Shown one piece after another: positions 9,580 through 19,054 of a stretch of DNA of 59,053 nucleotides. The translations under genes and the position numbers were made by a program. Origin of the DNA: Burkholderia sp. lig30 (lineage in GTDB: Bacteria > Pseudomonadota > Gammaproteobacteria > Burkholderiales > Burkholderiaceae); contig NZ_JGVW01000073.1 in NCBI RefSeq assembly GCF_000687455.2, positions 1 to 59,053 on the forward strand. Direction: 5' to 3'. Position 1 is the stretch's first letter. Each line of letters opens with the position of its first letter. The notes below the pieces were generated by a model. It made no database searches. It worked only from the letters and a program-made list of their open reading frames with translations, and had not been told where the DNA came from.

Positions 9580-10413
9580 ATGAAGAAAGCAATTCTCCGA
9601 TGCATCCGCATCGGCTTCTTCGGCCTGCTGGTCAGTGCCGGCACGGCGTTCGCGCAAACCGAGGCGTATACCAACAGTCCCGCAAACCTGCGCGCGGGAC
9701 CGGCGCCGGACTATCCGCTTGTCGCGCAGATTCCCGAGGGGGTGCTCGTTTCCGTGATCGGCTGCCTGAGCGATTACTCGTGGTGCGACGTCGCGCTGCC
9801 GAACCTGCGCGGCTGGATCTATGCCGGGCTGCTCAGCTATCCGTACGACGGCGGCGAAGAGCCGCTGCTCGATTATGGCGCGACGATCGGCTTTCCGGTG
9901 GTGACGTTCTTCATCGGGTCGTACTGGGATCGCCATTACCGCGACAGGCCGTGGTATCACGACCGCGATCGCTGGATGAACCGTCCGGTGCCCCGCTTCA
10001 GGCCGGGCGGCGTGCCGCCGGCAAGCGAGCATCTGCATGGCGGGCGTCCGGAAGGCGGTGCGGGTGGCAGGCCGTTCGACCATGAACGGGGCGGCCGGCC
10101 GCAGGGGCCGCAAGGCGGCGTCGGTGTCCAGCCGTTCATGCCGCAAGGCGGCGGTCGGGCACCGGGTCCGCAAGGTGGCGTGGGCGTTCAGCCGCAGGTG
10201 CCGCAGGGCGGCGCTCACGTACCGGGGCCGCAAGGCGGTGCGGTGCATGTGCCCTCGGCGACCGCCGGCGGGGCGATCATGGTCGTGCCGTCACCGGGGC
10301 GCGGCGGGGGCAGCGGGGGAGGCGGTAGTGGAGGCAGTGGTGGCGGCAGCGCGCATGGCTCCAGCCGGGAAGGCGGCGCGGGCGGCCACGGGATGGAGAT
10401 GCGGCATGATTGA
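9580..10413 (+). CDS. Exported bacterial SH3-domain protein with PQG repeats
   Basis: A 277-residue protein with a signal peptide (cleavage near AFAQTE) and a bacterial SH3 domain at residues about 30-90 (NSPANLRAGPAPDYPLVAQIPEG to RGWIYAGLL). A hydrophobic stretch GFPVVTFFIGSYW and an Arg/Trp/His-rich segment follow. The C-terminal 130 residues are imperfect repeats around GPQGGVGVQP, ending in a Gly/Ser tail. SH3b domains often bind peptidoglycan, so a cell-wall-associated role is likely. AGGAGG sits just before ATG 9580. The repeat tail may vary in length between strains. Confidence 0.8.
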   Translation: MKKAILRCIRIGFFGLLVSAGTAFAQTEAYTNSPANLRAGPAPDYPLVAQIPEGVLVSVIGCLSDYSWCDVALPNLRGWIYAGLLSYPYDGGEEPLLDYGATIGFPVVTFFIGSYWDRHYRDRPWYHDRDRWMNRPVPRFRPGGVPPASEHLHGGRPEGGAGGRPFDHERGGRPQGPQGGVGVQPFMPQGGGRAPGPQGGVGVQPQVPQGGAHVPGPQGGAVHVPSATAGGAIMVVPSPGRGGGSGGGGSGGSGGGSAHGSSREGGAGGHGMEMRHD

Positions 10414-10418
10414 GCGGA

Positions 10419-10434
10419 CGCCCGGCTCCGGGCG
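10419..10434. terminator. Short hairpin between convergent genes
   Basis: CGCCCG and CGGGCG flank a four-base loop six bases after the SH3-protein stop codon. It lies between two convergent genes and could serve both; no T-run follows. Confidence 0.35.
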
Positions 10435-10452
10435 AGCGTATGGCCAGGCGAC

Positions 10453-11007
10453 CTATTTGCGGGACAGCGCGGGGAATTGCGGGTTCGTCACGATCTGCTT
10501 GAGCAGTTCCTGCACGGCGGGGCCGAATGCGTCCGCGACGTTCTTGCACGCGCCCGTGGCAGTAAAGCTCGTGCTGAACGGATACTTGACCGAGACCTTG
10601 TAGCCCTCGTCCACGGGCGACTTCACGGCCATCGTGATCTGCCAGTACGCAGGGGACACCGAACTGAATCTCAGTTCCTCGATGCGGCCCTCGATCGGGG
10701 TGCCCTTTACGTCATAGGCTTGCGCCATCAGGAGTTCTTCCTGGAAGGCGTCCTTGATGTACTGCGACGGCGTCTTGCCCGGCGCCACCTTTACCGGCCC
10801 CATCAGACGGCACAGTGGGCTGTCGTCGATGCCCGGCGCCATCCCGATGTCACCAACGCTGACCTTGTTCGACTGCAGGCTCTGCTGGATGGCGATGACG
10901 TTAGCGGCTGAGGCCTTGTATGGGATCGAATTCGTCGTCTCGCATCCGGCCAGGAGAACGCCCGCTGCGCAGAGGGCCGCGATGAGAGCAATCTTGCCTT
11001 GCGCCAT
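10453..11007 (-). CDS. Putative lipoprotein, unknown function
   Basis: A 184-residue protein with a lipoprotein signal (lipobox LLAGC, then ETTNS). The mature protein has four cysteines including the lipid-attached one (DDSPLCRLMG and ATGACKNVADAF), compatible with a disulfide, and ends LSRK. I recognise no named family. The start MAQGKIAL at 11007 has GGAAGA upstream; a longer frame from 11079 would place the signal peptide internally. It is convergent with the SH3-domain gene and appears to be monocistronic. Confidence 0.75.
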   Translation of the reverse strand: MAQGKIALIAALCAAGVLLAGCETTNSIPYKASAANVIAIQQSLQSNKVSVGDIGMAPGIDDSPLCRLMGPVKVAPGKTPSQYIKDAFQEELLMAQAYDVKGTPIEGRIEELRFSSVSPAYWQITMAVKSPVDEGYKVSVKYPFSTSFTATGACKNVADAFGPAVQELLKQIVTNPQFPALSRK

Positions 11008-11501
11008 TTTCTTCTTCCAGTTGGGTGAATGGCCTGACGAGAGCCGGCAGACGCTGGAAATGCCCGTCAACATCGGCAACAGTTCGTCACGACGGGATGG
11101 ACTGCAGCAAATATCACACCGCTTTTCAGCAGAAGCAGGTCCGGCTTTTTGGGAATGATCAGTTTAAAGCCGCCAAGCCGTGTGTACGTGGCACGGAGTA
11201 CTTCGGCGGGCTGACCACGTCGGCACCCCCCTGCCTCTGCAATCAACTTTATATAGACGCCTTCCAATTGCCAAGGGAACTGGATGTCTGCCAAACAACG
11301 AAGGTTGTCGTTTTATCCGGCCAGTGGTGCAGGTCGAACCTGCTGGCCCCGATGGGATTCTGGCTCATCAGCCATTGATCGGCCGCTCTCCTCAAAGCGG
11401 CGTTGGGACTTGCCCAAAGACAGCAGCGCACAACGGTCATTCAATAAACGAAATGCGAAGGTCCGCAATGAGTGCGCAAGCGACACCCATGGAAATCCAC
11501 A
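11008..11501. other. Lower-GC stretch without a confident gene
   Basis: About 490 bases with clearly lower GC than the surroundings, especially 11070-11340. An open frame on the plus strand (about 11025-11378) and two on the minus strand overlap each other; none has a good ribosome site, strong codon bias or a family I recognise. It may be relic foreign DNA and must also carry the promoter of the lipoprotein gene at 11007. Confidence 0.4.
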
Positions 11502-11529
11502 AAGAAAAAAAGCCCGGCAAGGCCGGGCT
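11502..11529 (-). terminator. Rho-independent terminator of the cytochrome b561 gene
   Basis: An 8-bp stem (AGCCCGGC at 11511-11518 with its complement at 11522-11529) has a three-base loop. On the minus strand it is followed by a run of T (plus-strand A tract at 11502-11510). This is a classical intrinsic terminator about 75 bases after the cytochrome gene. Confidence 0.85.
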
Positions 11530-11602
11530 GAAAGCGGGCGACACGTCCGGCAGGCTCTGTATGCCGGCCGGTCACCGCATCGCTTCGCGTGGAGCGATAC
11601 CG

Positions 11603-12136
11603 TCAGATCATCCGTTCGAGCACGTCGTCCTTGAAGACGAAGCGGTGCGCGAGCGCCGCGCACGCATGCAGGCCGATCAGGATGACGAGCGCGGTGGCCC
11701 ATGCGCTGTGCAGCTCGCCGATCGATGCGCCGAGCGAATGGGGCGTGGCGAGCGCGGGCAGGGGAATCCACCCGGCGAGGCCCACCGTCCAGCCGCGGCC
11801 GTTCGCGTTCAGCCAGCCGAGCAGCGGCACGGCGACCAGCGACGCGTAGAGCAGCTTGTGCGTCGCGCTCGCGATGAAGGCGAGCGCCGGATGCTGGCGC
11901 ACCGCGGGGACCTTGCGGCGTGCGCCCGACCACACGAGGCGCGGCACGGCGACCAGCAGCAGCAACACGCCGAGATCGACGTGCAGCAGCATCAGCCCGA
12001 GCGGCGACGTCATCGCATCGGCTTCGGGCATCGTCCAGCCGAGCGCGAACTGCACGGCGATCAACACGACCGTGCACCAATGGAACAGGCGGGTCGGCAA
12101 GTCATAGCGGGGTGTCTGGCGCACGGTATCGGACAT
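11603..12136 (-). CDS. Cytochrome b561 family membrane protein
   Basis: A 177-residue integral membrane protein with four hydrophobic helices and the histidines expected for two b hemes: LFHWCTV in helix 1, LLHVDLG in helix 2, SATHKLLY in the third segment and LHACAALAH in helix 4. The family passes electrons between quinol and periplasmic or membrane partners (CybB type) and includes superoxide-quinone oxidoreductases. The start MSDTVRQ at 12136 fits the family; an upstream ATG at 12226 would add 30 hydrophilic residues. A clear terminator follows. No partner gene is adjacent. Confidence 0.88.
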   Translation of the reverse strand: MSDTVRQTPRYDLPTRLFHWCTVVLIAVQFALGWTMPEADAMTSPLGLMLLHVDLGVLLLLVAVPRLVWSGARRKVPAVRQHPALAFIASATHKLLYASLVAVPLLGWLNANGRGWTVGLAGWIPLPALATPHSLGASIGELHSAWATALVILIGLHACAALAHRFVFKDDVLERMI

Positions 12137-12416
12137 GATCGTCTCGTCGGGACAATGAATGATGGGGGCGGAACGATGCGCGTCGGAACAGGCGTAGCGC
12201 AAACGTATCGCGGGTGAGCGCATCATCGGGCAGCCCGCCTTATGGGAACCTTAAGGTGTGCGAGAGAGGGCGGGGCGCGTGCGTGGCGGCGTCAGTGCGC
12301 GACGCGACGGCAGGTATTGGCGGGCGTGGGCCGAAGTTTGCCAGGAAACGGCGCCGTTCCCGTGCGCGGCGAGCGGAAACGCAAATGGAAGCGAGAATGA
12401 AAAGCAGCTGCGCGTC

Positions 12417-12452
12417 GCATCGTCCGCGGGCGTCATCACCCGCGGACGATGC
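12417..12452 (-). terminator. Terminator hairpin of the hydroxyproline operon
   Basis: A perfect 14-bp inverted repeat (12417-12430 and 12439-12452) with an eight-base loop, ten bases beyond the stop of the last gene of the minus-strand operon. The flank 12137-12416 shows no gene. Confidence 0.7.
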
Positions 12453-12461
12453 CGCCGCGCG

Positions 12462-13481
12462 TCAGTCGAGCAACGTCAGGATTTCTTCATACAACGGCCG
12501 GGGAATCCGCACGCCGTTCGCGATGCTGCGCGCCCGCGCGTCGAAGCGCCGTTGCGACGGCAGCCGCGCGCCTTGCGCGACGATCGCGTCGAGCATGCGT
12601 TCGCCGCGCGCGAGCCCGGCGTCGAGCGCGTCGCCGAGGAACAGCTTCGGATCGAGCGCGATCACCAGTTCGCCGTGGCACGGCGTCGCGCCGACGCCTT
12701 CGTCGAATTCCATCGACTCCAGGCTCGTCATGTCGCCGATCAGCGCGCCGCCGAGCAATTCGACCATCGCCGCGAGCGCCGAGCCCTTGTGGCCGCCGAA
12801 CGTGCGCATCGCGCCGTGCAGCGCGGCCTTCGGATCGGTGGTCGGCTGGCCGTCGGCATCGATCGCCCAGTGCGGCGGAATCGGCTTGCCCTGTTTCGCG
12901 TGCAGCTCGATGTCGCCGCGCGCGATCGCGCTCGTCGCGAAATCGAACACGAACGGCAGCCCGTCCGGACGCGGCCACGCGAACGCGATCGGGTTGGTGC
13001 CGAACACCGGCTTCGCGCCGCCCTCCGGCGCGACCCAGCTATGGCTCGGGTTCATCGCGATGCCGACGAGGCCTTCGGCGGCGATCGCCTCGACTTCCGG
13101 CCACAGCGCGGAGAAGTGATAGCAGTGGTTGATCGCCATCGCGGCGATGCCGTGCTGCTTCGCCATCTCGACGAGCACCGGCAGGCCCGTCTCGAAGCTC
13201 AGCAGCGAAAACCCGCGATGCGCGTCGACCGAGACGATGCTCGACGACAGCCGGCGCAGCGTCGGCACCGCCTGCGGATCGACCTTGCCCTTGCGCAGCG
13301 ATCGCACGCAGACGAGCAGCCGGTACACGCCGTGCGAGTGACATTCGTCGCGCTGGCCCTGGGTGATCACGTTCGCGATTGCATGCGCGTGCGCGTCGGA
13401 CATCCCGTGACGGGTCAGCACGCTGAATGCGAGCGCACGCACGTCGTCGAGCGACAGGACGACTTCCGCCTGATCAGACAT
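12462..13481 (-). CDS. lhpI: Delta1-pyrroline-2-carboxylate reductase (Ldh/malate dehydrogenase family)
   Basis: A 339-residue NAD(P)H-dependent reductase of the malate/L-sulfolactate/ureidoglycolate dehydrogenase family. Family marks are the catalytic histidine region [10 protein letters not shown] (about 46-55), [22 protein letters not shown] and [10 protein letters not shown]. In hydroxyproline gene clusters this family reduces cyclic imino acids such as pyrroline-2-carboxylate to L-proline (LhpI/DpkA type). It starts within the end of the aldehyde dehydrogenase gene (8-base overlap) and is last in the operon. It is not needed for the main trans-4-hydroxyproline route, so it may rescue pyrroline-2-carboxylate formed when the D-hydroxyproline dehydrogenase acts on D-proline (inference). 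Confidence 0.82.
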   Translation of the reverse strand: MSDQAEVVLSLDDVRALAFSVLTRHGMSDAHAHAIANVITQGQRDECHSHGVYRLLVCVRSLRKGKVDPQAVPTLRRLSSSIVSVDAHRGFSLLSFETGLPVLVEMAKQHGIAAMAINHCYHFSALWPEVEAIAAEGLVGIAMNPSHSWVAPEGGAKPVFGTNPIAFAWPRPDGLPFVFDFATSAIARGDIELHAKQGKPIPPHWAIDADGQPTTDPKAALHGAMRTFGGHKGSALAAMVELLGGALIGDMTSLESMEFDEGVGATPCHGELVIALDPKLFLGDALDAGLARGERMLDAIVAQGARLPSQRRFDARARSIANGVRIPRPLYEEILTLLD

Positions 13482-15066
13482 GGCGAGCCTCCCGCGGCGC
13501 GAGCACGCCGTCGATACGTTGCGGAACGTTCAGCGGGTTGCCGTCGCGGATCGCTTCCGGCAGCAGCGCGGCCGGCAGGTCCTGATATGACACCGGGCGC
13601 AGGAAGCGTTCGATCGCGCGCGCGCCGACCGACGTCGTGCGGGTGTCGGAGGTCGCCGGGAACGGCCCGCCATGCACCATCGCGTGACCGACCTCGACGC
13701 CCGTGCCGAATCCGTTGACGAGAATGCGTCCCGCCTTGCGTTCGAGCGTCGGCAGCAGCGCGCGGAACAGCGGCGCGTCGTCGGCGCCGAGATGCGCGGC
13801 GATCGTCAGTTGCCCTTCGAGCGATTTCAGCACGCGATGCAGCGTGTCGGCGTCCGGGCAGCGCACGATCAGGGAAGCCGGACCGAACACTTCCTCGCGC
13901 AGCTCGGCGCGTGCAATGAACGCTTCCGCCGACGTCGCGAACAGCGCGGCGCGGGCCTGATGCGCGTTGCCCGCGACACCTTCGGCGAGCGTGTCGACCG
14001 CGGCGTGCGCGCGCAGCTGTGCGACGCCGCCGCAGTAGCTCGCGTGGATCGGCGGCGTGAGCATCGTCGCGGGCGCGGCGGCTTCGACGGCGGCGGCCGC
14101 CGCCTGCTCGAACGCGCGCAGCGCGGGGCCGTCGATGCCGAGCACGAGGCCCGGATTGGTGCAGAACTGCCCGGCGCCGAGCGTCAGCGATGCGACGAAC
14201 TGCTGCGCGATCGTGTCATGCCGCGCGGCGAGCGCGTCGGGCAGCAGCAGCACCGGGTTGATCGAGCTCATTTCCGCATAGACGGGAATCGGCTCGTGGC
14301 GCGCGGCCGCGATGTGCATCAGCGCGACGCCGCCGCGGCGCGAGCCGGTGAAGCCGACCGCCTTGATGCGCGGATCCGCGACGAGCGCCTGGCCAACTTC
14401 GCGCGACGCGTCGAACAGCAGCGAGAACACGCCGTCGGGCAGCCCGCACTCGCGCACCGCCTGCTGGATCGCGTGGCCGACCAGTTCCGACGTGCCGGGG
14501 TGCGCCGAGTGCGCCTTGACGATCACCGGGCAGCCGGCCGCGAGCGCCGACGCGGTATCGCCGCCGGCCACCGAGAACGCGAGCGGGAAATTCGACGCGC
14601 CGAACACGGCGACCGGCCCGATCGCGACGTTGCGCAGGCGCAGGTCGACGCGCGGCAGCGGCTTGCGGTCCGGCCGCGCCGGGTCGATCCGCGCGTCGAG
14701 GAAGCCGCCGTCGCGCACGACCGACGCGAACAGCCCGAGCTGGCCGACGGTGCGGCCGCGCTCGCCCTCGACGCGTGCGCGCGGCAGGCCCGATTCGGCG
14801 ACGCAGCGGTCGATCAGCGCGTCGCCGAGCGCGAGGATCTGACGGCCGATCGCGTCCAGAAATGCCGCGCGCGCGTCGAGGCTCGTTTCGCGGTACGTGT
14901 CGAATGCCGCGTCGGCGAGCGCGCAGGCGGTTTCCAGGTCGTGCACGCTCGCGCCGCCGAACGCGGGTTCGAGCGGCTCGCCGGTGGCGGCCTCGATGGC
15001 ACGGAATTCGCCGTTCTGCCCGGACACGGCAGATTGACCGATCAGAAGCTGGCCTGAAATTCGCAT
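13474..15066 (-). CDS. 2-Oxoglutarate semialdehyde (2,5-dioxovalerate) dehydrogenase
   Basis: A 530-residue aldehyde dehydrogenase of the hydroxyproline-type ketoglutarate semialdehyde dehydrogenase class. The cofactor-loop region is [24 protein letters not shown] (shown in part: [15 protein letters not shown]). The general base glutamate is in AEMSSINPV and the nucleophilic cysteine in GQFCTNPG. It oxidises 2-oxoglutarate semialdehyde to 2-oxoglutarate, the last step of the route. The start MRISGQL at 15066 is chosen because the fold begins there. The permease gene precedes it by 71 bases, and its 3' end overlaps the reductase gene, so the order is deaminase, permease, this enzyme, reductase. 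Confidence 0.92.
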   Translation of the reverse strand: MRISGQLLIGQSAVSGQNGEFRAIEAATGEPLEPAFGGASVHDLETACALADAAFDTYRETSLDARAAFLDAIGRQILALGDALIDRCVAESGLPRARVEGERGRTVGQLGLFASVVRDGGFLDARIDPARPDRKPLPRVDLRLRNVAIGPVAVFGASNFPLAFSVAGGDTASALAAGCPVIVKAHSAHPGTSELVGHAIQQAVRECGLPDGVFSLLFDASREVGQALVADPRIKAVGFTGSRRGGVALMHIAAARHEPIPVYAEMSSINPVLLLPDALAARHDTIAQQFVASLTLGAGQFCTNPGLVLGIDGPALRAFEQAAAAAVEAAAPATMLTPPIHASYCGGVAQLRAHAAVDTLAEGVAGNAHQARAALFATSAEAFIARAELREEVFGPASLIVRCPDADTLHRVLKSLEGQLTIAAHLGADDAPLFRALLPTLERKAGRILVNGFGTGVEVGHAMVHGGPFPATSDTRTTSVGARAIERFLRPVSYQDLPAALLPEAIRDGNPLNVPQRIDGVLAPREARHV

Positions 15067-15137
15067 GGTTATCCTCAGGATGTGCGGGCCGGGCGTTGCG
15101 GTCCCGGCCGTTTGGAAAAAGGGAGCGTGGCGGGCTG

Positions 15138-16763
15138 TCAGCACTCGTCGTCTTCGAGCTGCAGCTTCTCAGGCCGCACGCCGGTGTTCGCGCCCCAGTA
15201 GTAGATGGCGAGCGCGACGAGCGCGACGACGAGCGTGTCGTACGGGTGCGCGAGTTCGCCGGTACCGCCGAAGCCGCCGAAATACGACGCGACGATCATC
15301 GCGACGTAGAATGCGATCAGCCAGGCGGACGAGCGCACCTGCTCGGCGAGGCTCAGGTGCGCGGTCGGCACCCAGCGGCGGCAGGCGAGATAGATGACGA
15401 ACATCACGATCTGCAGGCCGAGCAGCCACGACACGGTGTGCCAGCCGGACCAGTAGACGATCAGCGCGGCGATCACGAACGATGCCGGGCCGGTGATCGC
15501 GAACGCGCTCGCGCGGAACGGCCGCGGCAGGTCGGGCGCGTTGCGGCGCAGCGCGGCGACCGACACGGGCGCGACCGCGTAGCTCAGCACGAGCGCGGCC
15601 GACACGATGTTGATCAGCGCTTCCCACGACGGGAACGGCATCGTCCAGAACACCGCGAGGCCGAAGGTCAGCCACAGGCCGGCGCGCGGGATGCCCGACG
15701 CCTCGTCGACGCGCGTGAAGACCTTGAAGAACGTGCCGGTCTTGGCCCAGCCGTAGACGACGCGCGGCGTCGCGTTCATGTAGATGTTGCCGCAGCCGCT
15801 CGGCGAGATCATCGCGTCGGCGACGACCATGTACGCGAGCCAGCCGACGCCGAGCGCCAGCGCGATGTCGCGGTACGGCAGCGAGAATGCCTTGCTGACG
15901 TCATGCCAGCCGCCGGCGAGCATGGCGGTCGGAATGCTGCCGAGGAACGCGACCTGCAGCAGCACGTAGATCAGCGTCGACAGCAGGATCGACAGGATCA
16001 GCGCGATCGGGATCGTGCGCTGCGGGTTGCGGACCTCGCTCGCGACCGACACGATCGGCGTGAGCCCCAGGTACGCGAAGATGATGCCGCCCGCCGACAC
16101 GGCCATCTCGATGCCGGGCAGGCCGAACGGCGCGAAGCCCGCGACGGTCAGGTTGGCGGGCTTGAAGAACGTGAACAGCACGCCGATCACCGCGAGCGGC
16201 ACGACGAACTTGAAGATGCTGATGATGTTGTTCGCCTTCGCGAACGTCTTCACGCTCGAATAGTTCAGGTAGAAGAAGAAACAGAGCAGGGCGGCCTGCA
16301 CGAGCCAGCCAACGGTGGTCGGATCGCTCGACCCTTCGACGGTCAGGCCCGGAAACCACGCCGCTGCGTACTGGCGCGCGGCGACGACTTCGATCGCGAT
16401 CAGGCTCGAAAAGGCGATCAGCGTGATGAAGCCCATCAGGTAGCCGAGCAGCGGGCCGTGCGAAAACACCGGGTAGCGCACCACGCCGCCCGCGCGCGGC
16501 AGCGCGGCGCCGAGCTCGCAGTAGACGATGCCGAGCAGCAGCACGGCGAACCCGCCGAGCAGCCACGAGAAGATGCCGGCCGGGCCCGCGATGGTCGATA
16601 CGTGCGATGCGGCGAACAGCCACCCCGATCCGAAAATGGCGCCGAGACCGATGAACGTGAGATCGGTCAGCGACAGCTGCTTCTTGAATTTGCCCTGGCC
16701 CGCGTCGGGGTGCGCGGCGCGCGAAAGCGGCATCGATTGTTGGGCATTGCCTTGGCCAGGCAT
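15138..16763 (-). CDS. APC-family amino acid permease, probable hydroxyproline or imino acid carrier
   Basis: A 541-residue integral membrane protein with about 12-14 helices. The first carries the APC-superfamily motif [13 protein letters not shown] (unwound helix 1, residues about 38-50); later family features are [15 protein letters not shown] and [20 protein letters not shown]. The C-terminal tail is acidic ([10 protein letters not shown]). Position between the deaminase and dehydrogenase genes of a hydroxyproline operon makes trans-4-hydroxy-L-proline or a related imino acid the likely substrate; this is inferred from context, since APC sequence alone does not give specificity. Confidence 0.85.
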   Translation of the reverse strand: MPGQGNAQQSMPLSRAAHPDAGQGKFKKQLSLTDLTFIGLGAIFGSGWLFAASHVSTIAGPAGIFSWLLGGFAVLLLGIVYCELGAALPRAGGVVRYPVFSHGPLLGYLMGFITLIAFSSLIAIEVVAARQYAAAWFPGLTVEGSSDPTTVGWLVQAALLCFFFYLNYSSVKTFAKANNIISIFKFVVPLAVIGVLFTFFKPANLTVAGFAPFGLPGIEMAVSAGGIIFAYLGLTPIVSVASEVRNPQRTIPIALILSILLSTLIYVLLQVAFLGSIPTAMLAGGWHDVSKAFSLPYRDIALALGVGWLAYMVVADAMISPSGCGNIYMNATPRVVYGWAKTGTFFKVFTRVDEASGIPRAGLWLTFGLAVFWTMPFPSWEALINIVSAALVLSYAVAPVSVAALRRNAPDLPRPFRASAFAITGPASFVIAALIVYWSGWHTVSWLLGLQIVMFVIYLACRRWVPTAHLSLAEQVRSSAWLIAFYVAMIVASYFGGFGGTGELAHPYDTLVVALVALAIYYWGANTGVRPEKLQLEDDEC

Positions 16764-16945
16764 AGGCGTGTCTCCGATGGGAATGTAAGCGCAGGCGAGC
16801 CGCGCCCGGGTGGGGTGCGGCGCACGTCTGCCGGCCGGCGACGCCCGGTTCGAACGACCGGGGCGGGCCCGTGGCGGGCCATGCCGAGCCGGAAATGGCG
16901 GCGGGGCGAAACGGAAAACCGGCGCCGCGCCGCCGGGGGAGTCGA

Positions 16946-17866
16946 TCAGAGACCGACGTCAGGCAGCGTCGGACGCTCGGCGAGCGCCTTCGCGACGATC
17001 GCCTTCACCTCGGCGAGCGTGTCGCCCTGCAGCGCGAGGCGCGGCGGGCGCGTGATCGCGCTGCCGCGGCCGACCAGCTCTTCGCACAGCTTGATGCACT
17101 GCACCAGGTCCGGGCGCGCGTCGAGGTGCAGCAGCGGCATGAACCAGCGGTACAGCGCGAGCGCTTCGTCGTAGCGCTTCTGCTTCGCGAGGCGGAACAG
17201 CGTCTCGCCTTCCTTCGGGAACGCGTTCGACATGCCCGACACCCAGCCCTCGGCGCCGACCGCGAGGCTCTCGACGACGACGTCGTCGAGGCCCGCGAAC
17301 AGCACGAAACGGTCGCCGACTGCGTTGCGCAGGTCGATGAAGCGGCGCGTGTCGCCCGACGAATCCTTGAAGCAGACGATGTTCTCGCAATCCTGCAGCG
17401 CGATCAGCACGTCCGGCGTCACGTCGTTCTTGTAGATCGGCGGGTTGTTGTAGACCATCACCGGCAGGTCGGTGCTCGTCGCGACCGCGCGGAAGTGCGC
17501 GGCGGTCTCGTGCGGCTTCGCCGAGTAGACCAGCGCGGGCATCACCATCACGCCGTCGACGCCGACGCGCTGCGCTTCACGCACGGTGTTGCGCGCGAAC
17601 TCGGTCGTGAATTCGGCGATGCCGGCGATCACCGGCACCTTGCCGTCGGCTGCGTCGCGCGCCGCTTCGATCACCGCGAGCTTCTCGTTCGTCGACAGCG
17701 ACGTGTTCTCGCCGACCGTGCCGCAGACGACGAGGCCCGACACGCCGTCCTTCACGAGGTTCTTCACGACGCGGTGCGTGGCATCGATATCGAGGGAAAA
17801 GTCGGGCTTGAACTGGGTGCTGACGGCGGGAAAGACCCCGCTCCACTGAATCGCTTTACGGCTCAC
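16946..17866 (-). CDS. lhpC: 1-Pyrroline-4-hydroxy-2-carboxylate deaminase (DapA family)
   Basis: A 306-residue TIM-barrel protein of the dihydrodipicolinate synthase/N-acetylneuraminate lyase family. The Schiff-base lysine is K167 in IVCFKDSSGD, the conserved tyrosine is Y139 in MVYNNPP, and the nucleotide-family GTVGEN motif is at 50-54. In hydroxyproline clusters this member converts pyrroline-4-hydroxy-2-carboxylate into 2-oxoglutarate semialdehyde plus ammonia. GTG at 17866 is chosen because TAGGAGAT lies eight bases upstream; the longer ATG frame runs into promoter DNA. It is first in the minus-strand operon and divergent from the epimerase gene. Confidence 0.9.
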   Translation of the reverse strand: MSRKAIQWSGVFPAVSTQFKPDFSLDIDATHRVVKNLVKDGVSGLVVCGTVGENTSLSTNEKLAVIEAARDAADGKVPVIAGIAEFTTEFARNTVREAQRVGVDGVMVMPALVYSAKPHETAAHFRAVATSTDLPVMVYNNPPIYKNDVTPDVLIALQDCENIVCFKDSSGDTRRFIDLRNAVGDRFVLFAGLDDVVVESLAVGAEGWVSGMSNAFPKEGETLFRLAKQKRYDEALALYRWFMPLLHLDARPDLVQCIKLCEELVGRGSAITRPPRLALQGDTLAEVKAIVAKALAERPTLPDVGL

Positions 17867-17886
17867 GGAAAAATCTCCTACGTAGG

Positions 17887-17902
17887 TGTCGGTCGGCCGA
17901 CA
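17887..17902. promoter_or_regulatory. Imperfect 16-bp palindrome upstream of the deaminase gene
   Basis: TGTCGGTC/GGCCGACA, with one mismatch between arms, lies 21 bases upstream of GTG 17866, in the promoter or leader of the deaminase operon. A further TGTCGG copy follows at 17905. Candidate repressor site. Confidence 0.4.
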
Positions 17903-17972
17903 GGTGTCGGTGTGGTGACCAGTATCGCCGCGCAAACGGCCGCCCGGCTTGAGTCGTTTCCCGGTTCAAAAA

Positions 17973-18035
17973 GACGAAATCGGCACAATTGCCCAAGGGT
18001 GTCCGGGCCGTCCGCAACGCTGTGCCGATTTCGTC
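17973..18035. promoter_or_regulatory. Perfect 15-bp inverted repeat in the divergent hydroxyproline promoter region
   Basis: GACGAAATCGGCACA (17973-17987) and its exact complement (18021-18035) lie 49 bases apart centre to centre, between the deaminase and epimerase operons. Two widely spaced opposing half-sites of this length suit a dimeric or tetrameric regulator that controls both operons. No regulator gene is adjacent. Confidence 0.6.
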
Positions 18036-18116
18036 GCCGTCCTCATCGAAAACCCACAAGCGGCGGGACGCCGCACAGGGGAAGCTATGCTCCTTTCCAC
18101 CTATTCCAGACGGCAG

Positions 18117-19049
18117 ATGAAGCACATCCACATCATCGATTCGCACACGGGCGGCGAACCCACGCGCCTCGTCGTGTCCGGTTTTCCCGCGCTGGGCAAC
18201 GGCTCGATGGCCGAGCGGCGCGAACGGCTCGCGCGCGAGCACGACCGCTGGCGCACCGCGTGCATGCTCGAGCCGCGCGGCAACGACGTGCTGGTCGGCG
18301 CGCTGCTGTGCGAGCCGGTCGCGCCCGACGCGGCGGCCGGCGTGATCTTCTTCAACAACACCGGCTATCTCGGCATGTGCGGGCACGGCACGATCGGCCT
18401 CGTGCGCACGCTGCATCACATGGGGCGCATCGTGCCGGGCGTGCACAAGATCGAAACCCCCGTCGGCACCGTCGAGGCGACGCTGCACGACGACCTGTCG
18501 GTCAGCGTGCGCAACGTGCTCGCGTACCGGCATCGCCAGGACGTCGTGGTCGACGTGCCGGGCCACGGCCCGGTGACGGGCGACATCGCATGGGGCGGCA
18601 ACTGGTTCTTCCTCGTCAGCGGGCACGGCCAGCGCATCGCCGGCGACAACGTCGCGGCGCTGACCGCCTATGCGTCCGCGGTGCGCGCGGGGATCGAGCG
18701 GGCCGGCATCACCGGCGCGGACGGCGGCGAGATCGACCATATCGAGCTGTTCGCCGACGATCCCGAGTACGACAGCCGCAACTTCGTGCTGTGCCCGGGC
18801 CTCGCGTACGACCGCTCGCCGTGCGGCACCGGCACGAGCGCGAAGCTCGCGTGCCTCGCGGCGGACGGCAAGCTCGCCCCCGGCGAGGTGTGGCGACAGG
18901 CGAGCGTGATCGGCAGCACGTTCTCCGCGAGCTACGCGCCGGCGGACGGCGGCATCGTGCCGACGATCCGCGGCAGCGCACACCTGAGCGCGGAAGCGAC
19001 GCTGCTGATCGACGACAGCGACCCGTTCGCATGGGGCATCGTGTCGTGA
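18117..19049 (+). CDS. lhpA: 4-Hydroxyproline 2-epimerase
   Basis: A 310-residue proline racemase-fold enzyme that inverts the alpha carbon of trans-4-hydroxy-L-proline to cis-4-hydroxy-D-proline. The two active-site cysteines are C88 in GMCGHGTIG and C236 in PCGTGTSAK, the positions known for bacterial hydroxyproline epimerases and distinct from the Thr variant of dehydratases. The N terminus [17 protein letters not shown] is the family start. An in-frame ATG at 18087 has a better ribosome site (AGGGGAAG), so the true protein may carry ten extra residues. It is first of four overlapping genes on the plus strand. Confidence 0.95.
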   Translation: MKHIHIIDSHTGGEPTRLVVSGFPALGNGSMAERRERLAREHDRWRTACMLEPRGNDVLVGALLCEPVAPDAAAGVIFFNNTGYLGMCGHGTIGLVRTLHHMGRIVPGVHKIETPVGTVEATLHDDLSVSVRNVLAYRHRQDVVVDVPGHGPVTGDIAWGGNWFFLVSGHGQRIAGDNVAALTAYASAVRAGIERAGITGADGGEIDHIELFADDPEYDSRNFVLCPGLAYDRSPCGTGTSAKLACLAADGKLAPGEVWRQASVIGSTFSASYAPADGGIVPTIRGSAHLSAEATLLIDDSDPFAWGIVS

Positions 19050-19054
19050 GCGGC

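Noticed and set aside
11331..11370. A tRNA-like segment containing GGTCGAACC
   Set aside because: The apparent T-arm loop has five bases instead of seven and no acceptor stem or anticodon arm can be formed around it.
16871..19054. A very long plus-strand frame that would fuse about 700 residues to the D-hydroxyproline dehydrogenase subunit
   Set aside because: The upstream part runs antisense to the deaminase gene and out of frame through the epimerase gene; the dehydrogenase has its own start at 19055 or 19046.
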